In this document: positions 55,288-64,000 of the stretch, piece by piece
Position numbering within the stretch: the first letter of the stretch is position 1
How the letters are laid out: the number at the start of each line of letters is the position of its first letter
Source: Eupeodes corollae
Taxonomy: Eukaryota > Arthropoda > Insecta > Diptera > Syrphidae
Length of the DNA: 64,000 bases
NCBI RefSeq assembly: GCF_945859685.1
Contig: NC_079148.1
Coordinates: 121,006,589 to 121,070,588 of the forward strand
Reading direction: 5' to 3'
Translations under genes and position numbers: made by a program
The notes under the pieces: generated by a model
The model's database searches: none
Told to the model about the DNA's origin: nothing
What the model saw: the letters and a program-made list of their open reading frames with translations, nothing else

Positions 55288-56294
55288 TGTATTGAAACAT
55301 GATACCACACAAGCATATTTTTTGAAAAAAATCCAAATAACGTTTTTTTTATAAATCAAAAAATCTGAAAAAAAAAAATTTGTCATCTGGAAAATTTTAC
55401 GAATACTAACTGATTTTATTTCCAAAACATTTTTGTGCAACGAAAAATAACGTTTTTAGCATCTGGTAAAATTTTGAGAAAAATCAAACTGACAGTTTTC
55501 TTATAAAAAAATAAAAACCTAAAAAACAGTACTCAGAGTTGGTAAAAATTGATTTTGAACTCAAAAATCTTTTCAAAGCTTTTAGATATTGGCTTTAAAC
55601 TACTTTCATCTTTTTTAATATTGTTGTAAAAATTCATACTTATTTTGAGAAAAATCGAATTGGCAATTTTCCTACAAAAATAAAAATCTAAACAAAAAAA
55701 TAATAAAATTTGGTAAACATTGATTTTCAACTCAAATATTTTTTCGAAAATTTCAAAAATTGACAGTTTTGTTTACAAAAAATAAAACCTTACCAAAAAA
55801 CAATACTAAAAATTGGTAAAAATGTATTAACGACTAAAATAGCTTTTCAAGAATTAAAAATATGTTTTTCAAACTCATTTTATTTCACGGAAAATATTGT
55901 TTTCGATAGTCAGTAGTTTTTTTTATAAAAAATCCAACAGTACGTTTTTTTATAGAAAAATAAAATTTACAAAAAAATTGTGCGTAAATTTGGTAAAAAT
56001 TGATGTTCGGCTCTTGATATCTTTCAAATTAATTTCATTCATCCAAATTGTAAAAATGTAAGAAATGCTACTAATTGGTAAAAATTTGTTTTCGACTAAA
56101 AACTATTTGATAAAACTAGATTTTCAACCCTAATTTTATTTTTATATGAAAAATATTTTTGGTAATTTTAAAATTTTTAAGAATTATTCAACTAACAAAT
56201 TTTTTAACCCAACACGAAAACCTACAAACTTTTAAACAAGACAAATTGACAGACGGGATGGGAAGTTATTAGTTTAGGTCTCATCCCAGCCTCT
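55288..56294 (-). repeat. Rep1 copy r (minus), inverted partner of copy q
   Basis: Begins at AATGTATTGAAACATGATACC, lacking tail, microsatellite and conserved block. It runs through several internal units and ends with the head GACGGGATGGGAAGTTATTA, CTCATCCCAGCCTC at 56292. With copy q it forms a large inverted repeat, heads outward. Confidence 0.88.
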
Positions 56295-58867
56295 TTTTAA
56301 ACAAACTTTTTGGATCAATAGCAAGTTTCTGCGACCCAGTAGTTCATTTTAGTATAAATTGCTTAAGAATGTTTTTCAATAAGAGTCTTTGTTTTGAAAA
56401 TCCCGCTATTTGGTAACTTTTGTCACTTTTGAAGCTGTCATAATTTGAGCCAGAAAAAACTACTTCATCACTACAAATGGAAAACTCAGCTCACGAAATG
56501 TTATAACTTTTGGGTCATCGTTTAGCAATTTATGTGTGGGGAATAATGAAACTGCGTGGAACAGTTAGGTTTTTGGACACGATATTAATGTGTAGCATCG
56601 AAACTGTGGCGTGGGCTAAGATCTTAGGTTTAAAAATATCAGTCAAAAAAACAGAATAAAAGGTAAGTAAACGCTTCATTAAACCATGTTGTTTATTAAT
56701 CATATTCAACATAATCATTATCATTAAAAACACGAATTTTTTCGTAAATTAAATAAAACCAAGAAAGTTTTTTTGGAAAAATGGATTTTTTTGAAAATAT
56801 TTAAAATATACAATATCCAAACCAAGTTTGAGTTTAAATAAACGACAACGTTTTCAAGATCAGAAACAATAATTTAAAGTTTTAATTTAATTTGAATCCA
56901 TTTTATTAAGAATTGAAAGATTGAAAAATTTAAACGAAGGACTTTTCTTGGGAAGTGTACAAACAAATTCTTCTGCGAAAATGTTTAAACACACAGCTTT
57001 AATTTTCAAACAACAAAAAAGGTAAACATTTCTCGCTGTGCCTTAATGTTGTTAAATTATCTGCAAAATGTCAGCTATACTCACAGCTTAGTCAAGTCAT
57101 GTATGAAACGAAGCACTTACCCCATCATACGGAAAAAAGAACCTCAAACCCTAATACCAACCCTCTCGAGTATTATAAACCACCTCCATCTCTACAGATG
57201 TACATATGTAGGGTATGTGTTATGTGATTCATATTTTACGCATTAAGTTGACCGAAGTGGCACTAATGCGCTTCATGTGAAAGGGATTTTTCTCGCCAGG
57301 TCGCTTCATGCAGTAAGCTATAAGTCCACTTTAGCGGCTTCACATATTGAAATAAGAGACTTCCATAGATATAAAATTTCTATATGCGAGTGTTAATAGG
57401 AAGAAAGTTGACATTTTGGACGTCAAGAAGCTTATGTCTGCCGCTCTTTGACTTATGTATATATGTTAAGGAAAAATGAAATAATTCTTGACCCTTTTCA
57501 CTCAATTATAGTTTTCTTATGATAACTATACATATCAAGTCAAGAGTCAAGATTAATTGAAGGTAATTGAGCACTTGTATGGTTTGAAAAGTGAAAAACT
57601 AGATACTCTGTTTCAGAATCATGTTTCACATAAAATTAAACATTGTGGAAGAAAAAAAAATGTTTATCTTTTCCTGAAACTTTATGAATGAGAAGATATA
57701 AATAGAAAAATAGGAGTAATTTCAGGTAAAAATATAAAACAAAAGTCTCATAAGGAAAAAGGGTGTAAGTAGGTATCCATTTGCAAGCGAAATGAATAAA
57801 AGAGTTTCTATTTTCCTCGTTAAAAGATGCGATTTCTTTCAATGAGATAATTTGTAACTTTTTTTCACAACTTGTTATCCTTCATCATAGCACTCTTCTT
57901 CTTCCCTTAGAGCAAAAGAACAAGTATATTTTGTTTTCTCTGGTATTGAGAACGTATAATTTACAGGAAGAATATTTGAAAGGATTCGACTTTAAAAGCA
58001 AAAAAAAAGCATAACATTTATAGGAATGCAAGTATACTAAATCAAAGGAATTCAGAAAGTGTGAATTCGAAGAAGAGGATGCACTTACAAAAAAAATCTG
58101 ACTAATGGCGTTGAATAGAAATCCGTATTTTTTGAATTTGTGTTTTCTATTTTGAAGAGTGGTCAAATCCATTATGGTAATTAGCCAAATGCAGATGTTT
58201 TTATGAACAAAAAATGTATAATTAGCTAAATGGAAAATATATTTTTGTTTTTTGTTTTGTTGGTTATTTTTTTTTTTTTTTTTGAAAGATGATAGGAAAG
58301 CTTTTGGAGTGGAATTCTTTTTTCTCACAACGTTGGGTAACCACATTTGGATGTTTTCCTGAAATAAAATTTTAGCAGGTACCTGAAACACAAAATATTT
58401 ATATATTTTATTCTTTTATACATAACATATGGTTATAAAAAAATACATTTATGTATGTTAACTACATAAAATGTAGCAGCTGTCAAAACAAAACGTGGAA
58501 AAGACAACCCGTCAAACTTAAACCTAAAAAAAAGAAATTGACCCATTTATCAAAGATCAAAAATATATACAACAATAAGCCGTGATATCAATAACCCAGT
58601 TATTTTGGGTATGACCAGTCTTCATTTCTAACGTATACAATACCATAAGTTTAAAAATTGAATACTCAAAATGTTTGCTTAAGGTTGGGAATGTTGTTAC
58701 AAAAAAAAGACATTTTCTAAGGCAGAGACTCATTTTTAACTCATCAGAGGCTTTGCCAAAACAAAAATGACAGATTGACAATTTGGTGCAAATTGTCATC
58801 TTTAGAAATTATATTTTTTTCAAAATACGAAATATTTTCAGATTCGAAATTTGAATAAGATTATTTA
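56295..58867. other. Intergenic, no gene supported
   Basis: AT-rich unique DNA. A minus-strand frame of 168 codons (57885-58391) is rich in Lys, Asn, Phe and Ser with poly-Lys from a T run, and has no recognisable motif or signal peptide; I do not call it. The 66- and 80-codon frames at 57046-57246 and 58557-58799 are likewise unsupported. Confidence 0.4.
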
Positions 58868-58930
58868 AAAAGAGGCTGGGATGCGACCCACACCGATAAC
58901 ATCCCATGCCGTCTGTCGATTTGTCTTTTA
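58868..58930 (+). repeat. Rep1 head fragment
   Basis: Only AAAAGAGGCTGGGATGCGAC through CCGTCTGTCGATTTGTC is present. It then passes directly into the LINE tail at about 58931. Confidence 0.8.
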
Positions 58931-59787
58931 TTATTATAATTCGTTAAATACTAACGTTAACAATTCTTATTAATATAATATATACTTAAAATCTAAAACT
59001 TGAACTAGAATGTTGAAAAATATTAATTTGGTGAATTAGTACAAGAGTAAAAGTCCTTGTGAATAAGGCAGTAATCTTTGAATATCATGGAACCACAGAA
59101 GGGATCGTAGGCAAAAACGCAAAAATCTTTTCTGAATGGTTTTGAGTCTTGTGACGTGTGCGGCGTAATAAGGTAACCATACTGTCCAAGCATATTCCAT
59201 GACTGGTCTCACAAATAAAACAAAAAGTTATTTTAAAACATATGGATCACAGCCAACTCTCAAAACTCTATTTGCATTTTTAACGATGAAGTTAATGTGT
59301 TCATTAAATGTTAGTTTAGAATCTAAGACAACTCCCAATTCAGAAAATACATATATTCTTCTCAAAGGACAAGAATCAAACATTTAACTAAAAACGATTG
59401 GAACTTTGTTGCGTGTAAAACTAATGGTTTTACTTTCGTCAACTTTAAAAACAAAACTTTTATTATTACACCATTCCCTGAATAATATTAAGTCAGACAG
59501 TCAGATATAGAGCTATTTTAATGTCATCAGCATATATTAGGACAGACGAATTTCGTATAATCGAAACCAAGTCATTTATAAATAAAACAAATAGAATAGG
59601 GCCAAGTTGACTACCCTGGGGACACCAGAATTCATAACAAATGAACTTGAACACTCATTACGAAATTAAACACTATAACGTATGTCTTGCAAATATAATG
59701 AGATCCAGTTTATAAAATAGACGTTAAAACCTTGCTGCGATAATTTGAAAAATAATGTTTTATGACACAATTTGTCAAAGGCCTTGC
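58931..59787 (-). pseudogene. LINE reverse transcriptase relic (minus)
   Basis: Minus-strand frames from 59787 down: GQLGPILFVLFINDLVS, then RNSSVLIYADDIKIALY (the Y-A-D-D catalytic motif, near 59510), KVDESKTISFTRNKVPIVFS, LGVVLDSKLTFNEHINFIVK, and RPVMEYAWTVWLPYYAAHVT with RLKTIQKRFLRF. These are the palm, thumb and C-terminal parts of a jockey-like LINE. Stops and shifts are few within each piece, so it is younger than the LINE at 31135. The A/T-rich tract at 58931-59000 is the 3' UTR. Confidence 0.82.
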
Positions 59788-60697
59788 TTTACAAAAAATA
59801 AAAACCTAAAAAAAATTAATAAAAGTTCGTAAAAATTGTTTTTTTGACTCAAATATCTTTTCAAAACTTTGAGATATTGGCTTAAGTTTACTTTCATCTT
59901 TCAAAAAAATATTGTTGTCAACATTCAGTGAAATTTTGAAAAAAATCGAATTGACAGTTTTTGTACAAAAAATTAAAAATCGAAAAAAAATTAACAAAAG
60001 TTGGTAAAAATTGATTTTCGACTCAAATATCTTTTTAAAAATTTGAGATAATAGCTTTTTTCTAATTTTTACTTATAAAAAATATTGTTTTCAACATTTT
60101 GACACATTTTGAAAAAAATCGAATTGACAGTTTTTTTTACAAAAAATAAAAACCTAAAAGAAAATGTATAATAATTGGTAAAAATTGATTTTCAATTAAA
60201 ATATCTTTTCAAAAAATTTGGAAAAAATCGAATTGACAGTTTTTATACACAAAATTAAAAACCTAAAAAAATTTAACAAAAGTTGATAAAAATTTAAAAA
60301 AAACATTACTCAAAGTTGGTAAAAATTGAATATCGATTCAAATATCTTTCCAAAACTTTGAAATATTGGCTTCAAACTTATTTTATTTTACAGACAATTT
60401 TGAAAAAAATCGAATTGACAGTTTTTTTTACCATAAAATAAAACTCTAAAAAAAAAACAATACTAAAACTTAATAAATATTTACTTTCGACTCAATAGCT
60501 TTTCAAAAATTAAAAATATTGGCTTCAAAATTATTTTATTTCACAGAAAATATTGGTTTCGATATTCGGTAAATTTTATATAAAATCTAACAGTCCGTTT
60601 TTTTCACAAAAAATAAAATCTAGACAAACTTTTAAGCAAGACAAATCGACAGACGGGATGGGAAGTTATCAGTGTGGGTCGAATCCTAGCCTATTTT
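59788..60697 (-). repeat. Rep1 copy t (minus, head half)
   Basis: Starts within an internal unit (ACAAAAAATAAAAACCTAAA) right after the LINE, contains five units and ends in the head (GACAGACGGGATGGGAAGTT, GTGTGGGTCGAATCCTAGCC) at about 60692. Tail, microsatellite and conserved block are missing. Confidence 0.85.
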
Positions 60698-60734
60698 TAC
60701 TATTTGATGTCGAATCAGTCATTAAGTAAGGGTA

Positions 60735-61206
60735 CCCATATGGTTAAAGATTTGAAGATTTTCGTGTTCTGTTAAAAAAGTTGTCAGTTGAATTATTCTT
60801 AACAATTTAAAGATTACCCACAATATTTTGCATACAATGAAATATTTTTATTTCAAAACGTATTTTTGTTAATGAGATTTTTCGTCGAAACCAATTTTTA
60901 TCAATTTTAGAAATTGGATAATTTAAAATAATTTGAACTAAATATCTTCCATTGTTCACGAGAACCGAACATAAATTTTTAACAATTTTGCGTAGTATAT
61001 TTTGTAGATTTAAATTTTATTGAAAAAAACTGACTGTTGGACTTTTATTAAAATACTGAATGTCAAAAAACATATTTTCAGTGGAATAAAATTAGTTTTG
61101 AGTCGACATTTTTAATTTTCGAAAGATATTTAAGACCAAAGTAAATATTTACCAAGTTTTAGAACAATTCAATTTGTCTCAAAATTGTACCGAATGTTAA
61201 AAACAA
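60735..61206 (+). repeat. Rep1 copy u, left part (before the Helitron)
   Basis: Plus-orientation copy lacking the extreme head, starting with AAGATTTTCGTGTTCTGTT and running to GTTAAAAACAA at 61206, where the Helitron begins. Confidence 0.8.
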
Positions 61207-62377
61207 TCATACTTCATACTAATATTATAAATGCGAATGTAAGTTTGTTTGTTAAGCTTTCACGCAAAAACTACTTAACCGATCATCATGAAACTTTGCA
61301 CATACCGCTTGAAGGTATTAGAAGTAACATAGGATACTTTTTATTAAACAAAAATTTAAAAAATAAGAAAAATAAGAAATTTTTTTTTCAAAATATCGTC
61401 AAATTTAGCTACTTCAACCCCATGTAGCATCATCTAGCATCATAGTAATAAAGTTTCAACCCTGAATACTGTAATACCAACCACTGTATTACCGACGGTG
61501 ACGACAATATCTAGTTCAATATCTATTTTTACTGTACATGTAACGAATGTCTGCGCATGTTGTTGCTTTATGTTAGAGGTCCAATTAGCTTTACAGAACT
61601 TAAAATTGTCGATGGTCAGGAATGTCAAACCTACCGAGAAGCATGTGAAGCTCGGCGACTGTTAGAAAATGACAATCATTGGGATGAAACTATGGAGGAA
61701 GCTGTACAATGCCGATCGCCAGATAAAATCAGGGAACTTTACGCTACGCTTTTATCTTCTCGCGGTCTTTCTAACCCTCAAACTCTTTGGAAAAAATACA
61801 AAGATTATATGGTTGAAGATATTTTACATCAATTGCAGCAAGTACACATTACTTTCAATGAACATGTCTACAATAAAACGCTAATTATGATCGAAAAAAA
61901 GGTTTTTACGATGGTTGGAAAAAAAAATTAGATGATTTTGGAATGTCCAGCCCTCGAAGAGACAATGTGGATGATTTTGATAATGAAATTGCACGAGAGC
62001 TAGATTATTATTTCATAGCACTGCAACATCAAGTGGCAGAATTAGTCCCTCAATTACTTCCAGAGCAAAATTATGTTTTTCATCAAGTTTTACGTAAAAT
62101 AGACTCCGGCAGTGGTGGAATCTCTTTCTTTATAATTCAAAATTATTTATTTTTGTTACGGTGAAATATATTTTAACATTTTTTGTTGCATTTCATAAGC
62201 ATCTATTAAGGTGTTGAAACTTCATTGTCTGTAGTAATTTTTAAAAATTGTTGATCTCAGCCAAGCAATAAAATTTAGTTATTATATTGACTCATTGCTA
62301 TTATTATACCCTTACCCTTTATCTCTCATACTTATATAATTTCTCCACTGCGGGCGAAGCCGCGGGTAAAAAGCTAG
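61207..62377 (+). mobile_element. Helitron, internally deleted (1171 bp)
   Basis: Rolling-circle transposon. The 5' end is TC (TCATACTTCATACTAATATT) and the 3' end is CTAG at 62374-62377. Before it, GCGGGCGAAGCCGC (about 62350-62363) folds into a hairpin, with about ten bases to the end, the normal Helitron arrangement. It lies between A (61206) and T (62378) with no target duplication; removing it restores AAAACAA-TATTTCTTATAA, the Rep1 consensus. The interior keeps only a central piece of the Rep/helicase protein. Confidence 0.93.
61520..62164 (+). pseudogene. Helitron Rep/helicase fragment, frameshifted and truncated
   Basis: Part of the rolling-circle replication and helicase protein that lies between the Rep and helicase domains. 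Visible are RMLLLYVRGPISFTELKIV, TYREACEARRLLENDNHWDE, SSRGLSNPQTLWKKYKDYMV and EHVYNKTLIMIEKK, then in another frame FGMSSPRRDNVDDFDNEIAR and LLPEQNYVFHQVLRKIDSGS. The frame changes in a run of nine A at 61919-61927. The homology ends just where the first helicase motif (Walker A) would start, at about 62133, so neither the nicking nor the ATPase site is present. It cannot work alone. Confidence 0.88.
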
Positions 62378-62940
62378 TATTTCTTATAAAATAAAATTAC
62401 TTTAAAGCCTTCTTAAGTCGAAAATCAATTTTTACAAACTTATAGTAATGTATTTTTTAGGTTCTTATTTTGTATAAAAAAAGCTATCAATTTGATTTTT
62501 CTCAAAATTTTGTTCGTAAGACTTTTTAGGTGACAATTATTTTTATCTTGTTTTTAGATTTATACAAAACCGTTAATTAAATTTGTTTTCCAAAAATATA
62601 CTTATTTGGTGTCACGTTACAATATATAATATGTAATTTAATTCAAGTCGCTAGCGCTACTGGTTCGGAAGATATTTTGGGTTTAAAAATTGTTTTAAAG
62701 TCCTAAAACCACCCACTCAATTTTCTTGAGATCCCTTTCTGCATCTTTCTGCATTATTATCTGTATACAAAAAATTATTTGAAATCGATATCTCTTCTGG
62801 TTCTTGAAATATGCACGTCCAAAAATACTTCTGTCTAAAAATCTTTTCTTTCGACTCTAAGGACCCTAAAACGTCGAGAAATATCAAAATTTTCAGTTCG
62901 ACAAATTGTACCAATTGTGTACAATAAAATATGATGTTAA
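62378..62940 (+). repeat. Rep1 copy u, right part (after the Helitron)
   Basis: Resumes with TATTTCTTATAAAATAAAAT, then further units, conserved block near 62735-62815 (TTTCTGCATCTTTCTGCATT), almost no microsatellite and the CTCTAAGGACCCTAAAACGT block. It ends near 62940 with a decayed palindrome. Confidence 0.82.
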
Positions 62941-64000
62941 AATTTGGTTGAAGTGAGTGATAGGCAATAAAAGTAGCTAATTTCTATAAACAGAATTGAA
63001 AACAAAAATTTGATTGGCTTATAAAAAATAACGTAACACAACTCTTTGCAGTTTCATAAATTCGTTATTTCAAATTCTGAAGAACACATTTTCAAAAAAG
63101 GAAGAAAAAAAAACTCTAACCCAAACCCGCATTATAAAACAAATACAAAAACCGCAGAAATATAAATTACCTAACTAATATCTCTCCCTTTTCCACCACA
63201 ATATCGCATCGCACAAAAGTAATCAACAGAAAAACAATTGCAAAACGCTTCTTCTTTTATATCGAGTTAATAAAATTTACATAATTATTTTATATCACAT
63301 TTTTCATCCTTATACAACAAACTGTATACCTTCTTGCCATTGCAGATATAAGGTAGCTTAGCACAATATCGCAACCGGTATAGAAGTAACTTCACACCGC
63401 TTTAGGCAAACAACATAAATTATGCAAAGAAAATGAGGTTCTTATTTGCGCTTAAGGAATAAAAATAAAAATAAAAGCTAAAATTAAACATACCGCACAG
63501 TCCCACCCGCCCGTTACCGTGCGGCAAACCAAACAGAAACGTGAGGGTATCCTGGACTCTCGCTTTGCTTCCAGCTATATACCGTTTCGGTAACAAGGAC
63601 ATTAACACCCCATCATATACCAAACCCTATACCTACTTCTACTTGTTGTATTCCACTTGACAAAGCAAAATCCGCACCCAGAATAAGGACTAACCTGGTC
63701 CCGTTGCGGTATACCTACATAGACATATATAAACTGATTCAAGTTATAAGCGGTAGAGCTGTGTTGGTTGTTGTTTGCTTATACTCTGATGGTTGAATCG
63801 TTGGCATGGCAGTGCCGCTAGAAGGATATTTTCCGCCAAGAGATTTTTAGATTTTTCTCTTAATGATTTTTAACGCTAAGCTGGTCCTTTGGCACGTTCT
63901 CGTCGTTGTATTCCTATTCGTATATAGTCGTTGTATAGCCCTAAAGCTTAAGGAAGCCAATTTGCAGTAGCATTTCATTTTACACCTGTAAAACGATTTT
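62941..64000. other. Intergenic; possible promoter near the end
   Basis: Unique DNA with a GC-richer part at 63490-63720. TATATAAA at about 63726 is a candidate TATA box for a gene beyond the window; no coding exon can be shown before the window ends. The minus frame of 67 codons at 63420-63623 is not recognised. Confidence 0.35.

Noticed and set aside
54272..56294. Copies q and r as one foldback (FB) transposon
   Set aside because: Attractive because heads face outward, but the right arm lacks the tail and block parts, no target duplication is readable, and single Rep1 copies insert alone (22632-24035).
57885..58391. 168-codon minus-strand frame
   Set aside because: Composition follows the AT-rich DNA (Lys, Asn, Phe, Ser; poly-Lys from a T run). 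No motif or conserved segment.

Overview
The window looks like nuclear DNA of a higher fly (Diptera, probably Brachycera). It is AT-rich with long A/T runs, has scattered TACTCGTA/TACATATGTA simple motifs typical of fly intergenic DNA, and carries three intronless cuticle-type genes of the CPLCA (retinin-like) kind. The mobile DNA is of eukaryotic types: a mariner of the DD41D type, a canonical Helitron, several non-LTR retrotransposon fragments and a tRNA-derived SINE. The family of fly cannot be fixed from the sequence.
Only three protein genes are well supported: a 176-residue retinin-like protein on the minus strand (14020-14550), its 213-residue paralogue on the plus strand (25772-26413), and a 504-residue Ala/Pro/Tyr/His-rich cuticle-like protein (38763-40277). 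They share the start MAFKFV, a signal peptide and an F-x-GFG-x-x-YGY end. Each has a TATA box 34-35 bases from a TCAGT initiator and an AATAAA signal after the stop. They look like a dispersed local cluster of secreted structural proteins, probably co-expressed in cuticle-forming epidermis.
Much of the rest is one repeat family, here called Rep1, with about 20 full or partial copies in both orientations. A full copy runs from a GAGGCTGGGATG head, through AACTTCCCATCCCGTC, through 2 to 6 tandem units of about 173 bp, to a conserved block, a CGTACG-type microsatellite and an AACTTCC-TATG-GGAAGTT palindrome. The layout resembles non-autonomous Helentron/DINE-1-like elements, but I cannot place it for certain. 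Other elements are nested with it in datable order: a LINE is split by Rep1 (22115-24420), and other Rep1 copies are split by a mariner (3322-4626), a Helitron (61207-62377), a small inverted-repeat element (50727-51212) and probably a LINE (41218-42841).
Layout: 1-5.4 kb repeats, nested mariner and a SINE; 5.4-13.3 kb Rep1 copies separated by intergenic DNA; 13.3-14.7 kb first cuticle gene; 15.8-20.1 kb SINE and Rep1 copies; 22.1-24.4 kb split LINE; 25.6-26.5 kb second cuticle gene; 27.0-33.0 kb Rep1 and two minus-strand LINE fragments; 35.1-37.6 kb repeats; 38.6-40.4 kb third cuticle gene; 40.5-43.2 kb Rep1 plus LINE; 46.2-51.5 kb a tandem segmental duplication and further Rep1; 54.3-56.3 kb an inverted Rep1 pair; 58.9-62.9 kb LINE, Rep1 and Helitron. 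The remaining stretches show no gene I can support.
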